Notes: generated by a model not told the origin, from the sequence alone. 64,000 bases of DNA from CBDCMJ01 sp965218875 (GCA_965218875.1 OZ244707.1:2108001-2172000), one strand, 5' to 3'; positions 43,581 through 53,800 are shown, counted from the first letter of the stretch. Program-made: numbers and translations.

Positions 43581-44729
43581 TCAGTTCAGGTGGTAGAACT
43601 TGACGGCGTTGTCGCAGATGATCTTCCGCTTGGCGGCCTCAGCCAGCCCGCCCAACTGCTCCTCGATTATCCGGCGGGAGTCCGGGAAGAGGCAGTCTTG
43701 ATGAGGATAGTCGGTGGCCCACATGATGTTGTCCTCTCCCACCAGGTGCACCACGTCGCCAATGCAGGACTCCTGCTGATAGGTGGTCATGCCGTTGCGC
43801 CGGAAGTAGTCGCTGGGTTTCATGGAAAAGTTGAGGCTGCGGAGCCGGTCCTCGTACTGTTCGTCGAAGCGGTTGAGAATGTAGGGCAGCCAGGTGACGC
43901 CCGACTCACCCAGGACGAAGCGGAACTCCGGAAATCTTTCGCAGGCGCCCGACATGATAATGGCGGAGAGCACCTCGGCGCCGTCCACTTGAAAGAGCAC
44001 CGACTCCATGCCCAGTATTTCCAGCTGGTATTCCTCGGCCATTTGGTCGTCGTCGGCCAGCCGGGCCCCGGTGAAACCGGTGGAGTGGAAAGAAATGGGG
44101 AAGTCGCACTCCGCCGAAGCCTGCCACACCGGGTACCAACCGCGGTGCCACAACGGATAGGCCAGCTTCTTCACCGGAAGGTCCCCGCCCTTCAAGCCCA
44201 TCCGGGCGCAGCGGCGCACCTCGGCGGCGGCCGCGGCGGGATCGTGGTAGGGGATCGCGGCCAGGGGGAAGGTGCGGTGCGGGTCTCCCCGCTTGGCGAA
44301 GTCGACGGCCCAATCGTTGTAGACCCCATACACCCACGCAGCCAGTTCACCGCTCTGTATACGGAGGTTGATCCCCAGGATCCCGTATATTACCTCGGCG
44401 TCGACGCCGTCATTGTCCAGGTCTTGCAGCCGGAATTCCGGGGTGATGGGACGCGGCAGCGCCCCCGCATGATGGCCGGTATAGAAGCCCAGGTCGTACA
44501 TCTTGTCGATGCGGGCCTGGCGGCCTTGCTGGTACCTGCCGAACCCCGGCCCCACGCCGTTCCACATTCCGACGTGCTTGCCCTCGATGAACCAGTGGAG
44601 CCCGTCGTCCATCTCTTCCACCCGCGGGGCCAGCAGCTTCCACTGGGCCGGGGCCTGGTCTGACCAGAGATTGGGCGGGCAGGACGTCATGTCAATATGG
44701 TTGTCCGAAGACACAACCCTGTAATCCAT
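43581..44729 (-). CDS. Amidohydrolase family 2 protein
   Basis: 382 residues of the ACMSD-like amidohydrolase-2 family. N-terminal DNHIDMTSCPPNLW is the metal-binding DxHxxx motif; ISFHSTG gives a metal His, and WATDYPHQDCLFPDSR the conserved Asp. VYNDWAVDFAKRGDPHRTFPLAAIPYHDP is typical. Such enzymes decarboxylate or hydrolyse ring-cleavage and cyclic metabolites with a Zn ion; many copies are usual in SAR202-like genomes. Next to a UDG gene, with no obvious pathway partner on this strand. Confidence 0.9.
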   Translation of the reverse strand: MDYRVVSSDNHIDMTSCPPNLWSDQAPAQWKLLAPRVEEMDDGLHWFIEGKHVGMWNGVGPGFGRYQQGRQARIDKMYDLGFYTGHHAGALPRPITPEFRLQDLDNDGVDAEVIYGILGINLRIQSGELAAWVYGVYNDWAVDFAKRGDPHRTFPLAAIPYHDPAAAAAEVRRCARMGLKGGDLPVKKLAYPLWHRGWYPVWQASAECDFPISFHSTGFTGARLADDDQMAEEYQLEILGMESVLFQVDGAEVLSAIIMSGACERFPEFRFVLGESGVTWLPYILNRFDEQYEDRLRSLNFSMKPSDYFRRNGMTTYQQESCIGDVVHLVGEDNIMWATDYPHQDCLFPDSRRIIEEQLGGLAEAAKRKIICDNAVKFYHLN

Positions 44730-45099
44730 CGATCCCTCTCAAGTTATACCAGGGTGGACCCTGCCGATACGGGAGGACCGCGTTCGGAAGGGCTAGGTGG
44801 ATTTTATCTTGACCCCGTTGGCGCCGCAATATTGGTGGATAGCCATTATAGTGGACTACTGTTGGGATTTCACAATACGGCGGCCGGACTTGGCGTCGTG
44901 CTGTCTGCCCGGTCCTTTTCTTCGTTATCGGGATTCGCTATCGGGGCAGGATATGGTAGGCTGTGCCCCGGACGGTGAAGTCGCTCACCTCCCCCGGCAG
45001 CCCGGCGGGCGCGGATCTGCCACCGGAGCGCGTGCTTTACGCTCGCATTCACGCTCCGGGGCCGGCCCGGCAATAATCTCATAGGGGGTAAGAGGAACC
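44730..45099. other. Intergenic, nothing recognised
   Basis: A 370-bp divergent intergenic region between the minus-strand amidohydrolase and the plus-strand protein at 45100. A TATAAC box for the minus strand is near 44739-44744. A good AGGGGGTAAGAGG ribosome site lies just before 45100. No repeat family or gene is seen. Confidence 0.4.
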
Positions 45100-45642
45100 A
45101 TGCCCAGAGTGAGCATCAATCTCAACCAACCCGACGGGTTGGCCGCGGTCAAGGCACAGTGGAAGTACGCCGAGGGGTATGTCCCCGGCGAGCCCAACGG
45201 AGGACTGGCGCTGCGGGCCGAGGGCAGCCCGGCCCGGCTTCCGGACTACGACGACTCGCCCTGGGCAACGTGCCCGGACATCGCCGCGTGGGCGTCAATC
45301 GAGTCTTCGTACGTGACGGGGTTTTCCATCGTCTGGTACCGGATAAGCTTCATCCTGCCCGATTCCGTGGGCGGGAGGGCCACGTCCCGCACCAGGGTCA
45401 TGTTCGAGACCTGCGTGGACGACTACGGGGAAATATGGATCGACGGCCAGTGCAACCGGGACCGGGGCGCCATCGCCGGCTTCAACCAGCCCCAGCGGGT
45501 GGAGGTCACGGCCAGTCCCAATCCCGGGGACCGGCACACCATCGCCGTCCTGGCGGCCAACGGTCCCATGGGCGCTCCCGGCGGCGGGGTTTTCGTCCGT
45601 TACGCATCCCTAAACTTCGAGTGGCGCGACGACGACCCTTAG
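45100..45642 (+). CDS. Predicted jelly-roll (galactose-binding-like) protein
   Basis: 180 residues, beta-rich: AQWKYAEGYVPGEPN, GFSIVWYRISFILPDS, RVMFETCVDDYGEIWIDGQCNRD, GFNQPQRVEVTASPNPGDRHTIAVLAANGPMGAPGGGVFVRYASLNFEW. The YRxxFxLP...VDDYxEIWxDG...N.G pattern resembles the sugar-binding/jelly-roll domain of beta-galactosidase-type or SMP-30-associated proteins. It has no signal peptide, so it is likely cytoplasmic. Function unknown. Strong ribosome site before ATG 45100. Confidence 0.6.
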   Translation: MPRVSINLNQPDGLAAVKAQWKYAEGYVPGEPNGGLALRAEGSPARLPDYDDSPWATCPDIAAWASIESSYVTGFSIVWYRISFILPDSVGGRATSRTRVMFETCVDDYGEIWIDGQCNRDRGAIAGFNQPQRVEVTASPNPGDRHTIAVLAANGPMGAPGGGVFVRYASLNFEWRDDDP

Positions 45643-45823
45643 ACGGCATCCGGGAGTTGCCCGTGCCGGTTAGCCGCGTTGCCGCCACCCAGCGCCCGGC
45701 TTGCGTCGTTAGTTGGCGCCGTTAGGAAAGCAAGCCGCGGCGGACTGGCGGGAACAAGCCAACGGCCCCGGGTGAAGTCCGCGGGGCTGTGGCCGTCCAG
45801 CGCGGGCCGGACCCCGTCTTAAC

Positions 45824-46672
45824 TTACTGCACCAGGTTGGGGGTTACCTCGGCGGGGAGTCCCCCGGCTTCCATTTCCCGGGCCCGGGCTTCGACTCCGG
45901 GCAGCACCGAGGCGATCAGCTCCTCGTCCAGGTCGGCGGCCACGCCGGGATAGCCGGCCCGCTCCAGCATAGCGGCCAGCTTCTTGTTCTTGAACTGGTC
46001 CAGGCACCAGCCCAGGGTGTCCCGCACCAGGGTCCTGTCCCAGTAGATGCGGTGGTTCTTGTTGCGCGGGCCGTAGTGGTAGTGGGGGCCGTCCCAGAAG
46101 CAGTCGAAGGCCAGCAATTCGGTTTCCTCGGTGAACACTCGGCCCGTGTTGCCCGCCAGGTCCGACAGCACGTGGATGGCCAGCCCGCCGTCGCCCGAGG
46201 CGAGGCGGCGCATCTCCAGGCCGAACCGGATGTTGCCCGCGTCGAACACGTCGGTGCCCCGGTTGTGCTTGACGGTGTTGCGCTCGGCCATGAACTTGCC
46301 CCGGGCCACCTCTTCCACCTCGTCGAGGCTGGAGGAAACCGCGGCCATGTCCAGCTTGCCCGCCACCTCAGAGTGACCGGCCTCTTCCACCATGATAGGC
46401 AGGTGGTCGCGGATGGTCTTCACCGACCAACCAATGGGGTTGCCGTCGACGGTGTGGTCCATGCGGAACTTGGTGTTCTTGCCGTCGGGACCGTATACGT
46501 AGCTCCGCTCCACGTCGAAGCAGTTGAAACGTAGCAGCGTTCTGCCTTCGGACTCGACCAGGATCGCCACGCCCTGGTCCGTGTGGTCCTGGATGTTGCC
46601 GTCCCACAACTCGTGCTGGATGATGAAGGTAACGTTGCCCGCCTCTACCCTTACTCTGCCGCTCTGCATCAT
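45824..46672 (-). CDS. DUF7700-like protein with internal duplication
   Basis: 282 residues. The two halves are homologous: GNVTFIIQHELWDG...LLRFNCFDVERSYVYGPDGKNTKFRMDHT and GNIRFGLEMRRLASG...LLAFDCFWDGPHYHYGPRNKNHRIYWDRT, each ending with a helical tail (LDMAAVSSSL and LDEELIASVL). The pattern FDCF..xxYxYGPxxKN is characteristic of a family I know only as a domain of unknown function in SAR202-type genomes. ATG 46672 (with a second ATG following) has GAGGAG at good spacing. A clear promoter is at 46707-46736. Confidence 0.65.
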   Translation of the reverse strand: MMQSGRVRVEAGNVTFIIQHELWDGNIQDHTDQGVAILVESEGRTLLRFNCFDVERSYVYGPDGKNTKFRMDHTVDGNPIGWSVKTIRDHLPIMVEEAGHSEVAGKLDMAAVSSSLDEVEEVARGKFMAERNTVKHNRGTDVFDAGNIRFGLEMRRLASGDGGLAIHVLSDLAGNTGRVFTEETELLAFDCFWDGPHYHYGPRNKNHRIYWDRTLVRDTLGWCLDQFKNKKLAAMLERAGYPGVAADLDEELIASVLPGVEARAREMEAGGLPAEVTPNLVQ

Positions 46673-46706
46673 AGGTAATCTCCTCAAGCGTGAAGGCTCT
46701 GGCCGA

Positions 46707-46736
46707 AATATAGCTATGGGCGCGGTTGAGTGTCAA
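46707..46736 (-). promoter_or_regulatory. Promoter of the DUF7700-like gene
   Basis: On the minus strand: TTGACA (46736-46731), 18-bp spacer, TATATT (46712-46707), 35 bp before the start at 46672. Confidence 0.65.
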
Positions 46737-46829
46737 TAGCCCGGACTCACCCCCGGCCGTTGCCGGAGGCCCGACCAAGGCGCCATGACGTCTCAGGCGC
46801 CGGGGTAGACGCCGGGCCCTGGCCGAAGC

Positions 46830-46857
46830 TTGACATAAGCACCTATGCGGGTATTAT
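46830..46857 (+). promoter_or_regulatory. Promoter of the DUF59 gene
   Basis: TTGACA (46830-46835), 16-bp spacer, TATTAT (46852-46857), divergent from the promoter above. The leader to the ATG at 46984 is about 120 nt. Confidence 0.65.
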
Positions 46858-46983
46858 GACCCTATAGGCCCTCCGTCTTTTCCGCTTCAGATTGACCCGT
46901 TTTCTCGGAAGCCGTTTTCCGGCGGGGCCGGACGCGGAATAGATGCCGGAAAGCGACGGCGGGCCCCCTTCCCGGAGTAAGCC

Positions 46984-47790
46984 ATGGCTGACGGCGTGCA
47001 CTGGTCAATACCGCCGGCTCTCGACCGGGCGGCTATCCGGCGCGAGTTGGATACCGTTCTGGACCCGGAGCTCGACGAGTCCATCCTGGGCCTGGGCTTG
47101 GTCCACTCGGTAACCGCCGAGGGCGGGCGCGTCGCCGTAGAGCTCCGGTTGCCCACGTACTGGTGCGCCGCCAACTTTTCCTACCTCATGGCAGCCGACA
47201 CCCGCCGCAATCTGCTGCGGGTCCAAGGGGTCGAGGAGGTGACCGTGCGGCTATTGGGCCACTTCGCCGGCCAGGCCATCGAGGATGGGGTGAACTCCGG
47301 AGCGTCCTTCACCCGGGCCTTCCCCGGCGAGGCCTGGGGGGACTTGGAGCAGCTACGAGGGTTGTTCCTCAGGAAGGGGTACGTGGCCCGCCAGGAAAGG
47401 TTTATCCGGGAGTTGAAGGACGTCGGCCTGTCTTTTCCGGAGATGTCTTCTCTGACGCTGCGCGATCTTAGGTGGGACGGCGATACCTGCCGGGTCTCGT
47501 CGCAAGGGGGCGGCCCGGGGCGCCCGATAGCCGGAATAGCGGCCCGGAAGTACCTGGAGCGGCGGGCGGAGCTTGCCCTGGACTGCTCGTCGGAGGGGCC
47601 GCTGCTCACGGACCTCAGCGGCAGTGCGATAGCCCCCGAGGAGTTGGAAGCCTACTTTATCCGAGCCCGGACCGCCCGCGTGTCCGCCGAAGCCACCGGC
47701 TCGCTGTGCTCGGCGCTGCTGCAGGCCCGGAACTCCGTCTCAGCCGAATCTGGAAGCGCCCGGACCGGCGCTATCCCGGAAAAGGAATAG
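46984..47790 (+). CDS. DUF59 (MIP18/PaaD-like) protein with unknown C-terminal half
   Basis: 268 residues. The N-terminal ~100 residues (IRRELDTVLDPELDESILGLGLVHSVTAEGGRVAVELRLPTYWCAANFSYLMAADTRRNLLRVQGVEEVTVRLLGHF) are a DUF59/MIP18 domain, found in Fe-S assembly factors and in PaaD of ring-oxygenase maturation; a Cys sits in TYWCAANF. The C-terminal part is helical and unassigned. It is directly followed (4 bp) by an amidohydrolase, so it may help mature a metalloenzyme of the same pathway. Confidence 0.78.
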   Translation: MADGVHWSIPPALDRAAIRRELDTVLDPELDESILGLGLVHSVTAEGGRVAVELRLPTYWCAANFSYLMAADTRRNLLRVQGVEEVTVRLLGHFAGQAIEDGVNSGASFTRAFPGEAWGDLEQLRGLFLRKGYVARQERFIRELKDVGLSFPEMSSLTLRDLRWDGDTCRVSSQGGGPGRPIAGIAARKYLERRAELALDCSSEGPLLTDLSGSAIAPEELEAYFIRARTARVSAEATGSLCSALLQARNSVSAESGSARTGAIPEKE

Positions 47791-47794
47791 AGCT

Positions 47795-48823
47795 ATGTAC
47801 AAGCGCAACGGCCAGGACATCTTCGTGGTCGACGGGCACATGCACAATTGGGACGCCAGCCCGGAGAACTGGCTCAACCAGTACGGCGAAGGGTGGATCA
47901 AGTGCTTCTACGACTACCACTGCGCGGTCAGCCCCGCCGATTACGTGTGGCCCTTTGAGAAGTACTGCAAGTATGGAGAGGAAACCCTGGTCCAGGACGT
48001 GTTCATCGACGGCTACGTGGACGTGGGCATCCTGAACTCCACCAACCTTTTCGAGTTTTTCAAGGAAGGGTTCAACCCCGTCAAGCAGAACAACTTGGTC
48101 AAGGAGATGCACCCGGACCGCTTCATCCTTTGCGGCGCTTTCGATCCCCGTGAGGAAGAGGCCGGACTGGAAAAGCTGCGCCTGATGGTGGAGCAATATC
48201 CGGTGGAGGGGTTCAAGCTGTATACCGCCGAGTGGCGGGATGGTTCCCGGGGTTGGCGGCTCAACGACCCGTGGGCCTACAAGTATTTCGAGCTTGTGGA
48301 AGAGCTGGGCATCAAGAACATTCACGTCCACAAGGGGCCCACCATATACCCCCTCAGCATGGACGCTTTCGACGTGCGGGACGTGGACGATGCGGCCACC
48401 GACTTCCCCAACTTGAACTTCATTGTGGAACACGTGGGCCTGCCCCGGTTGGACGACTTTTGCTGGATCGCCACCCAGGAACACAACGTGTACGCCGGCC
48501 TGTCGGTGGCGGCGGCCTTCGTCCACTCGCGGCCTCGCTACTTCGCCAACATCATGGCCAACCTGCTTTTCTGGCTTGGAGAGGACCGCCTGCTTTTCGG
48601 CAGCGACTACGCCATCTGGAGTCCCAAGTGGATCATCGAGGAGTTCATGGCCTTCGAGCTGCCCGGCGACATCCAGGAGGAGTACAAGGTCAACTTCACG
48701 CCGGAGGTCAAGCAGAAGATACTGGGCGAGAACGCCGCCCGCTTGTACGGGATTGACATAGACGCCCGCCGGCAGGCCCACAGCGCCGACGAGATCGGCG
48801 TCCGGCTGGCCGCCGCCGGCTGA
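47795..48823 (+). CDS. Amidohydrolase family 2 protein
   Basis: 342 residues: VVDGHMHNWDASPENW (metal-binding HxH-like start), DVGILNSTNLFEF, KEMHPDRFILCGAFDPR, GFKLYTAEW, NIHVHKGPT, FIVEHVGLPRLDDFCWIA, LLFGSDYAIWSPKWIIEEFM (conserved Asp) and a C-terminal ILGENAARLYGI. It resembles TIM-barrel hydrolases/decarboxylases of aromatic-ring degradation. AAAAGG precedes ATG 47795. Forms an operon with the DUF59 gene. Confidence 0.9.
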   Translation: MYKRNGQDIFVVDGHMHNWDASPENWLNQYGEGWIKCFYDYHCAVSPADYVWPFEKYCKYGEETLVQDVFIDGYVDVGILNSTNLFEFFKEGFNPVKQNNLVKEMHPDRFILCGAFDPREEEAGLEKLRLMVEQYPVEGFKLYTAEWRDGSRGWRLNDPWAYKYFELVEELGIKNIHVHKGPTIYPLSMDAFDVRDVDDAATDFPNLNFIVEHVGLPRLDDFCWIATQEHNVYAGLSVAAAFVHSRPRYFANIMANLLFWLGEDRLLFGSDYAIWSPKWIIEEFMAFELPGDIQEEYKVNFTPEVKQKILGENAARLYGIDIDARRQAHSADEIGVRLAAAG

Positions 48824-48874
48824 GGCCCGCCCGCCGGTGCGGGGTCCCGGCGCCCGGAGGCTAGACGCCCAGTG

Positions 48875-49708
48875 CTAGACGATTCTCTGGTCGGTGCGCA
48901 ACAGCCGCAGGGCGCCGCCGTCGGAGGCCATGATCTGCGGTATTCGCCGGGCCAGGGACGAGAAGTCCTCGCTGAAGGCCTCGATCACCCGGCCGCTGAG
49001 GCCTGCGGTAGCGTCGCTCGCCAGCAGGACCGCCAGTTCGGCCGCCCGGTCCTCCGACGCGCCGCCGCCGCTGGTCACCCGTTGGCCATACTCGAACAGC
49101 TCCGTGTCGCCGATGCTTTGGGCCGCGTCCCGGGTCTCCTCCCACATCCGGGTATGGATCGATCCCGGGCTCAGGGCGTTGACCTGAACGTTGGTCCCCT
49201 GTAGTTCCGCGGCCAGGGTTTGGGTGATGTCGGCCACGGCCACCTTCGAAGCCCCGTAGGCCGACACGTTCCGGCCGCGGCCCCCGTGGAGATTGATGAT
49301 TCTGCCCCTGCTGTTGGCCAGCATCACCGGCAGCACGGCACGGCAGCAAAGGAACACGCCTATCACGTTGACCATGATGGTCTGAGTCCAGTAGTCCGCG
49401 TCGTTGTCCTGCAGCGGCCCCACCGGGCCGGGCAGCCCGGCGTTGTTCACCAGTATGTCTATGGTGGAATAGGTATCCAGGGTCTCCCGCACCATACGCT
49501 CCACCTGCTCCCGATCGGACACGTCGGCGGTGATGACGCAAGCCGGTGCCCCCAACGATTCCGTCTGGCGCGCCGTTTCCTCCAGCCCGCTGCGGGTGCG
49601 GGCCGACAACGCCAGCCGGGCGCCCTCCTTGGCGTACGCCAGGGCGATGGCCCGGCCAATGCCCCGGCCTGCGCCGGTTATAAGCGCCACCCGGTCTTGT
49701 AGCAGCAT
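48875..49708 (-). CDS. Short-chain dehydrogenase/reductase
   Basis: 277 residues. Classical SDR: cofactor loop ITGAGRGIGRAIALAYA, DVSDREQ, LVNNAGLPGP and the active-site YGASK. At the position of the catalytic Ser, related enzymes have NLSGGG; here it reads NLHGGRG with a shortened loop, so Ser appears replaced by His. The C-terminal extension (FSSLARRIPQIMASDGGALRLLRTDQ) is also atypical. It may be a specialised or less active oxidoreductase. ATG 49708 follows GGAGACACG. Confidence 0.85.
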   Translation of the reverse strand: MLLQDRVALITGAGRGIGRAIALAYAKEGARLALSARTRSGLEETARQTESLGAPACVITADVSDREQVERMVRETLDTYSTIDILVNNAGLPGPVGPLQDNDADYWTQTIMVNVIGVFLCCRAVLPVMLANSRGRIINLHGGRGRNVSAYGASKVAVADITQTLAAELQGTNVQVNALSPGSIHTRMWEETRDAAQSIGDTELFEYGQRVTSGGGASEDRAAELAVLLASDATAGLSGRVIEAFSEDFSSLARRIPQIMASDGGALRLLRTDQRIV

Positions 49709-49798
49709 GTCGTGTCTCCTTTACTGCCTAGAAACAAGGGCCCAGCGCCGCCCCAACCTCGTAGTTATCGTCCATGGAAGGTACGCTACAAAGCGCAA

Positions 49799-50173
49799 TT
49801 ACGAATGAGTTTCTTCGATGCGGACTATATCCGCCTGTATGACCGCAACGGCCTGGAGCAGTCGCTGGAGTAACTCGTCCCGGCTCCTGTGGCCCTCGTC
49901 CAAACGCCGCATAGATTCCGCCAGCAATCCCATGGTCTCATCCCGGCTCCTCTGGCCCTCGTCCAAACGTCGCATAGATTCCGCCAGCAACCCCATGGCC
50001 TCATCCCGGCTCCTCTGGCCCTCGTCCAAACGCCGCATAGATTCCGCCAGACGCCTCTGGCCCTCTTCCATGCGGCGCCGGTCCTCTTCCATCATCACGA
50101 TCATGTCCGCGGCGTACTGGGCGAACTCTTCCAGGTTCCTAAAGCGCTGTTCCATCACATCATCCCGGGTCAC
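49799..50173 (-). CDS. Coiled-coil protein A with 21-residue repeats
   Basis: 124 residues, almost entirely coiled coil. The constant N-terminus (MTRDDVMEQRFRNLEEFAQYAADMIVMMEEDRRR) and C-terminus (SRDELLQR...QAVAVIQADIVRIEE) match the neighbour gene at 50288. Between them a 21-residue unit (LLAESMRRLDEGQRSRDEAMG) is repeated about three times, encoded by a 63-bp direct repeat (marks at 49879, 49942 and 50005). The start is GTG 50173 or ATG 50155. Function unknown; the design suggests a length-variable rod. Confidence 0.6.
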   Translation of the reverse strand: MTRDDVMEQRFRNLEEFAQYAADMIVMMEEDRRRMEEGQRRLAESMRRLDEGQRSRDEAMGLLAESMRRLDEGQRSRDETMGLLAESMRRLDEGHRSRDELLQRLLQAVAVIQADIVRIEETHS

Positions 50174-50287
50174 GGTCTATCCCGAATGGAGAGAAAACCT
50201 TGAACAGCCCCCTTTCCCTATTGACGCCGGTGCCCGGGACCTGGTCCATGAAGGTGATGCAACGGCGGGAGACCGGCAGCGCGCCAG

Positions 50288-50515
50288 CTACGAGAGACTT
50301 TCGTCGATGCGGACTATATCCGCCTGCATGACCGTAACAGCTTGGATCACCCTCTGGAGCAACTCGTCCCGGCGCGTCTGGCCCTCTTCCATACGCCGCA
50401 GGGCCTCTTCTATGCGGCGCCGGTCCTCTTCCATCATCACGATCATGTCCGCGGCGTACTGCGCGAACTCTTCCAGGTTCCTAAAGCGCTGTTCCATCAC
50501 ATCGTCCCGGGTCAC
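50288..50515 (-). CDS. Coiled-coil protein B, short paralogue
   Basis: 75 residues. The N-terminal ~34 residues are nearly identical to those of protein A, and the C-terminus (RRDELLQRVIQAVTVMQADIVRIDESLS) is closely related, but the 21-residue repeats are absent. The upstream sequence and the flank CCCGGGACCTGGTCCAT...GGGAGACCGGC (50231 and 50753) are also duplicated, so the whole unit of about 520 bp was copied. 50516-50860 holds that duplicated flank and no further gene. Confidence 0.6.
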   Translation of the reverse strand: MTRDDVMEQRFRNLEEFAQYAADMIVMMEEDRRRIEEALRRMEEGQTRRDELLQRVIQAVTVMQADIVRIDESLS

Positions 50516-50860
50516 GGTCTATCCCGAATGGAGAGGAAACCCTGAGCAACCGCCTTTTCCCCCTTGCGGGAGGGCGCGCCTCGGCACATGCGGGGGAACC
50601 TTAGTGTAGCACACCGAAAGCGGTGGAGAGATGGATGGTGGCGGCCCCATTGACGCTGGTGTTCCCTAGCCTGCTCTCCTGAAGTTGACCGGACGTAAAC
50701 CGTCGAGGACAATGTTGACCCTGGCGTTCCTACGCCATACGGAGAGTCAGGGCCCGGGACCTGGTCCATTCGGGTGGTGCAACGGTGGGAGACCGGCCGT
50801 ATCATCCGCGCGGACACTGGCTTCGACTGTTGGAGAATCGCGGAGAACCCCGGCGCGAAT

Positions 50861-53800
50861 ATGACCCCTCACATCGACCTTGCCGACCCCAAGTATCGTA
50901 ACGCCGCGGCGCAAGTCCTGTGGCGGCACGACAACTTCGAGGCCGAGGCCAACATCACCAGCGCGGTGCGGGACTTTCTCATCCTCACCGGCTTGGCCCG
51001 GAGCGAGGAGATCGTCGAGGAAAACCCGCCCTCGGACGCCTCCCGCCGCGCCGTCGACCTGACCGCCCTGGATACCTTCATCGAGTTCAAGCGGCGGATT
51101 GGCACTACTCCCGGCGGCGAACCGGACCCGGAGAACGTCCGGCAGCTAGACGAGTACCTGGCCCAATCGGCGGGACAGGGCCGGGTCCGCATGGGCGTCC
51201 TCACCGACGGCAGGCGCTGGCTTCTGCGCTGGCCCGGCGCCGGCGAGGTCAAGTTGACCCGGCCCTACGCCTTCACCCTGGGGGACCCGGAGGGCTGGCT
51301 TCCCCTCTACGAGTGGCTCCGGGACTTCGCCCTGGTGTCCCTGGAGGACGTCAGTCCCGATAGGGAGGGCATCGCCGGGCACTTCGGCCCCGACAGCCCC
51401 TCCTACCAGCGGGACATCGCCGCCCTCGGGTCCCTGTACCGGGAGAACGCCTGGATGGACACCATCCGGGTCAAGCGCCGGTTGTGGTACGACCTGCTGC
51501 GCACCGCCCTGGGCGAAATCGCCTATAGCACGGAGGGGAGGAGCGACTCGGACGGGGCGCCTCCGGGCAGAATCACCGTCGATACGGAGGAAATGGACGA
51601 CCTGTTCGTCCGCCACACCTACCTGGGCGCCGTCACCGGCATGGTGGTGCAAGCCTCCTTCGGCATCGACATCCGCGGTCTGGCCGCGACGGACCCCGCC
51701 GACCTGCTCCAGGGACGGGAGCTGTACAGCGCCACCGGGTTGAAGGGAGTGCTGGAATCGGACTTCTTCGCCTGGCCCAACGAGGTCGGGGGTAACCCGC
51801 TGCTGCAAACGCTGGCCCGCCGGGTGGCCAGGTTCAACTGGGCCGAGGCCCCGCCGGAGACCGGCGCCATCCTGTACGAGACCGTTATCCCGCCGGACGA
51901 ACGGCGGCGGCTAGGCGAATACTACACGCCGGCGTGGCTGGCCCGGACCATGGTGAGCGAGCTGGTGACCGACCCGCTGAACCAGCGGGTGCTGGACCCC
52001 GCCTGCGGCTCCGGCACCTTCGTGGCCGAGGCGGTGGCCCACTTCATCGCCGCCGCCGGAGCGACCAACTGGGAACCCAAGGAAGTCCTGGACCGCCTGC
52101 GGGACGCGGTCGCGGGCATCGACGTCCATCCGGTGGCGGTGCACCTGGCCCGGACCGCCTGGACCCTTGCCGCCCGCCCGGCCATCGACGCCGCCGGCGC
52201 CGCCGGGTACGACGCATCCCTGTCCATCCCCGTCTATCTGGGCGACGCCCTGCAACTGCGCTTCCGCACCGGGGACCTGTTCGCCGAGAACGAGATCACC
52301 ATTCAGGCCAGGGACGAGGAGAACACCGAGCTGGTCTTCCCAGTCAGCCTGGTGGAGCGGGCCGAGGACTTCGACGCCCTGATGGGGGATGTTTCCGCCT
52401 ATATCGAGCAGGGAGACGACCCCTTGCTGGCCCTGGACGACAACCACGTCAACGGTCCCGCCGAGCGGCAGACCATGACGAAGACCATCGAAGCGATGCA
52501 AGGGCTCCACCACGAGGGGCGGGACCACATCTGGGCCTACTACACCCGCAACATGGTGCGGCCGGTGGCGCTCTCCCGCTCCAAGGTGGACGTGGTGATC
52601 GGCAACCCGCCCTGGATCAACTACAACCAGACCGCCGACATCCTGCGCACCGAGTTGGAGGGCCTGAGCCGGCGCCGCTACGGCATCTGGGCCGGAGGGC
52701 GCTACGCCACCCACCAGGACGTGGCGGGCCTGTTCTTCGCCCGCAGCGTAGACTTGTACCTGAAGGACGGCGGCGTCATCGGTTTCGTGCTGCCCCACAG
52801 CGCGCTGCAGGCCGGGCAGTACTCCAAGTGGCGCTCCGGCAAATGGCAATCACCGCCATTAGGCAAAGGCAAAAAGCGGGCTCCCGCCTACACCCTGTCC
52901 GTGATGTTCGACCACAAGCGGGCTTGGGACCTGGAACAGTTGGACCCCAATACCTTCTTTCCGATGGCCTCATGCGTGGTGTTCGCTCGCAGCACGGGGC
53001 GAAGCGGAATATCAGCGCCGCTTGCCGGACAGGTCGAGCGGTGGCGGGGCAAGACTGGGAGCGGCCACATCCGGCGGGAGCCCGCCGGAATCACTGACAC
53101 GGAGGCGCCGGGCGGCTCTCCCTACGCCGGACTGTCCCGCAACGGGGCCACCATATTCCCCAGGGTATTGTTCTTCGTCAATGAAACGGAAAACACCGCC
53201 ATTGTACAGGCCGCGCCGACGGTCACCGTCAACCCGCGGCGGGGCAGCCTGGACAAGGCGCCCTGGAAGGACCTGGACCTGACCGCCATCACCGGCCAGA
53301 CCGTCGAGGACCGGCACCTCTTCGACGTGCACCTGGGGGAGACCGTCGCCCCCTACGTTGCCTTGGAACCCCTGAAAGCACTACTCCCAATGAAACGGGG
53401 CGACACAGGCATACCCACCGGCAGCGGCCCCGGCGGCATCCGGCTGGGCGGGTTGGAACGGCGGATGCGGGAACGCTGGCAGACGGTCAGCGCGTTGTGG
53501 CAAGCCAACAAGGCCCCAGTCAACCAACTGAACCTGTTGGGGCAGTTGGACTACTTGCACAAGCTGTCGTCGCAACTGGAGTGGCAGAGCAACCCAGAAG
53601 GCCGCCCAGTTAGGTTGGTCTATACCAGCTCTGGCCAGCCAACGGCCGCCATCTTGTACCACGATACTGACTTGGTAGAAAACGTCCTATTTTGGGTCAC
53701 TTGCAAAGATGCTGACGAAGCCAATTACTTGCTGGCAATCATCAATAGCACGGCATTGTACGATGCGGTTTTCGGCATCATGCCCAAAGGTTTGTTCGGG

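Noticed and set aside
50288..50515. Diversity-generating retroelement variable/template pair
   Set aside because: The two coiled-coil genes differ by repeat number, not by adenine-specific changes, and no reverse transcriptase is present.
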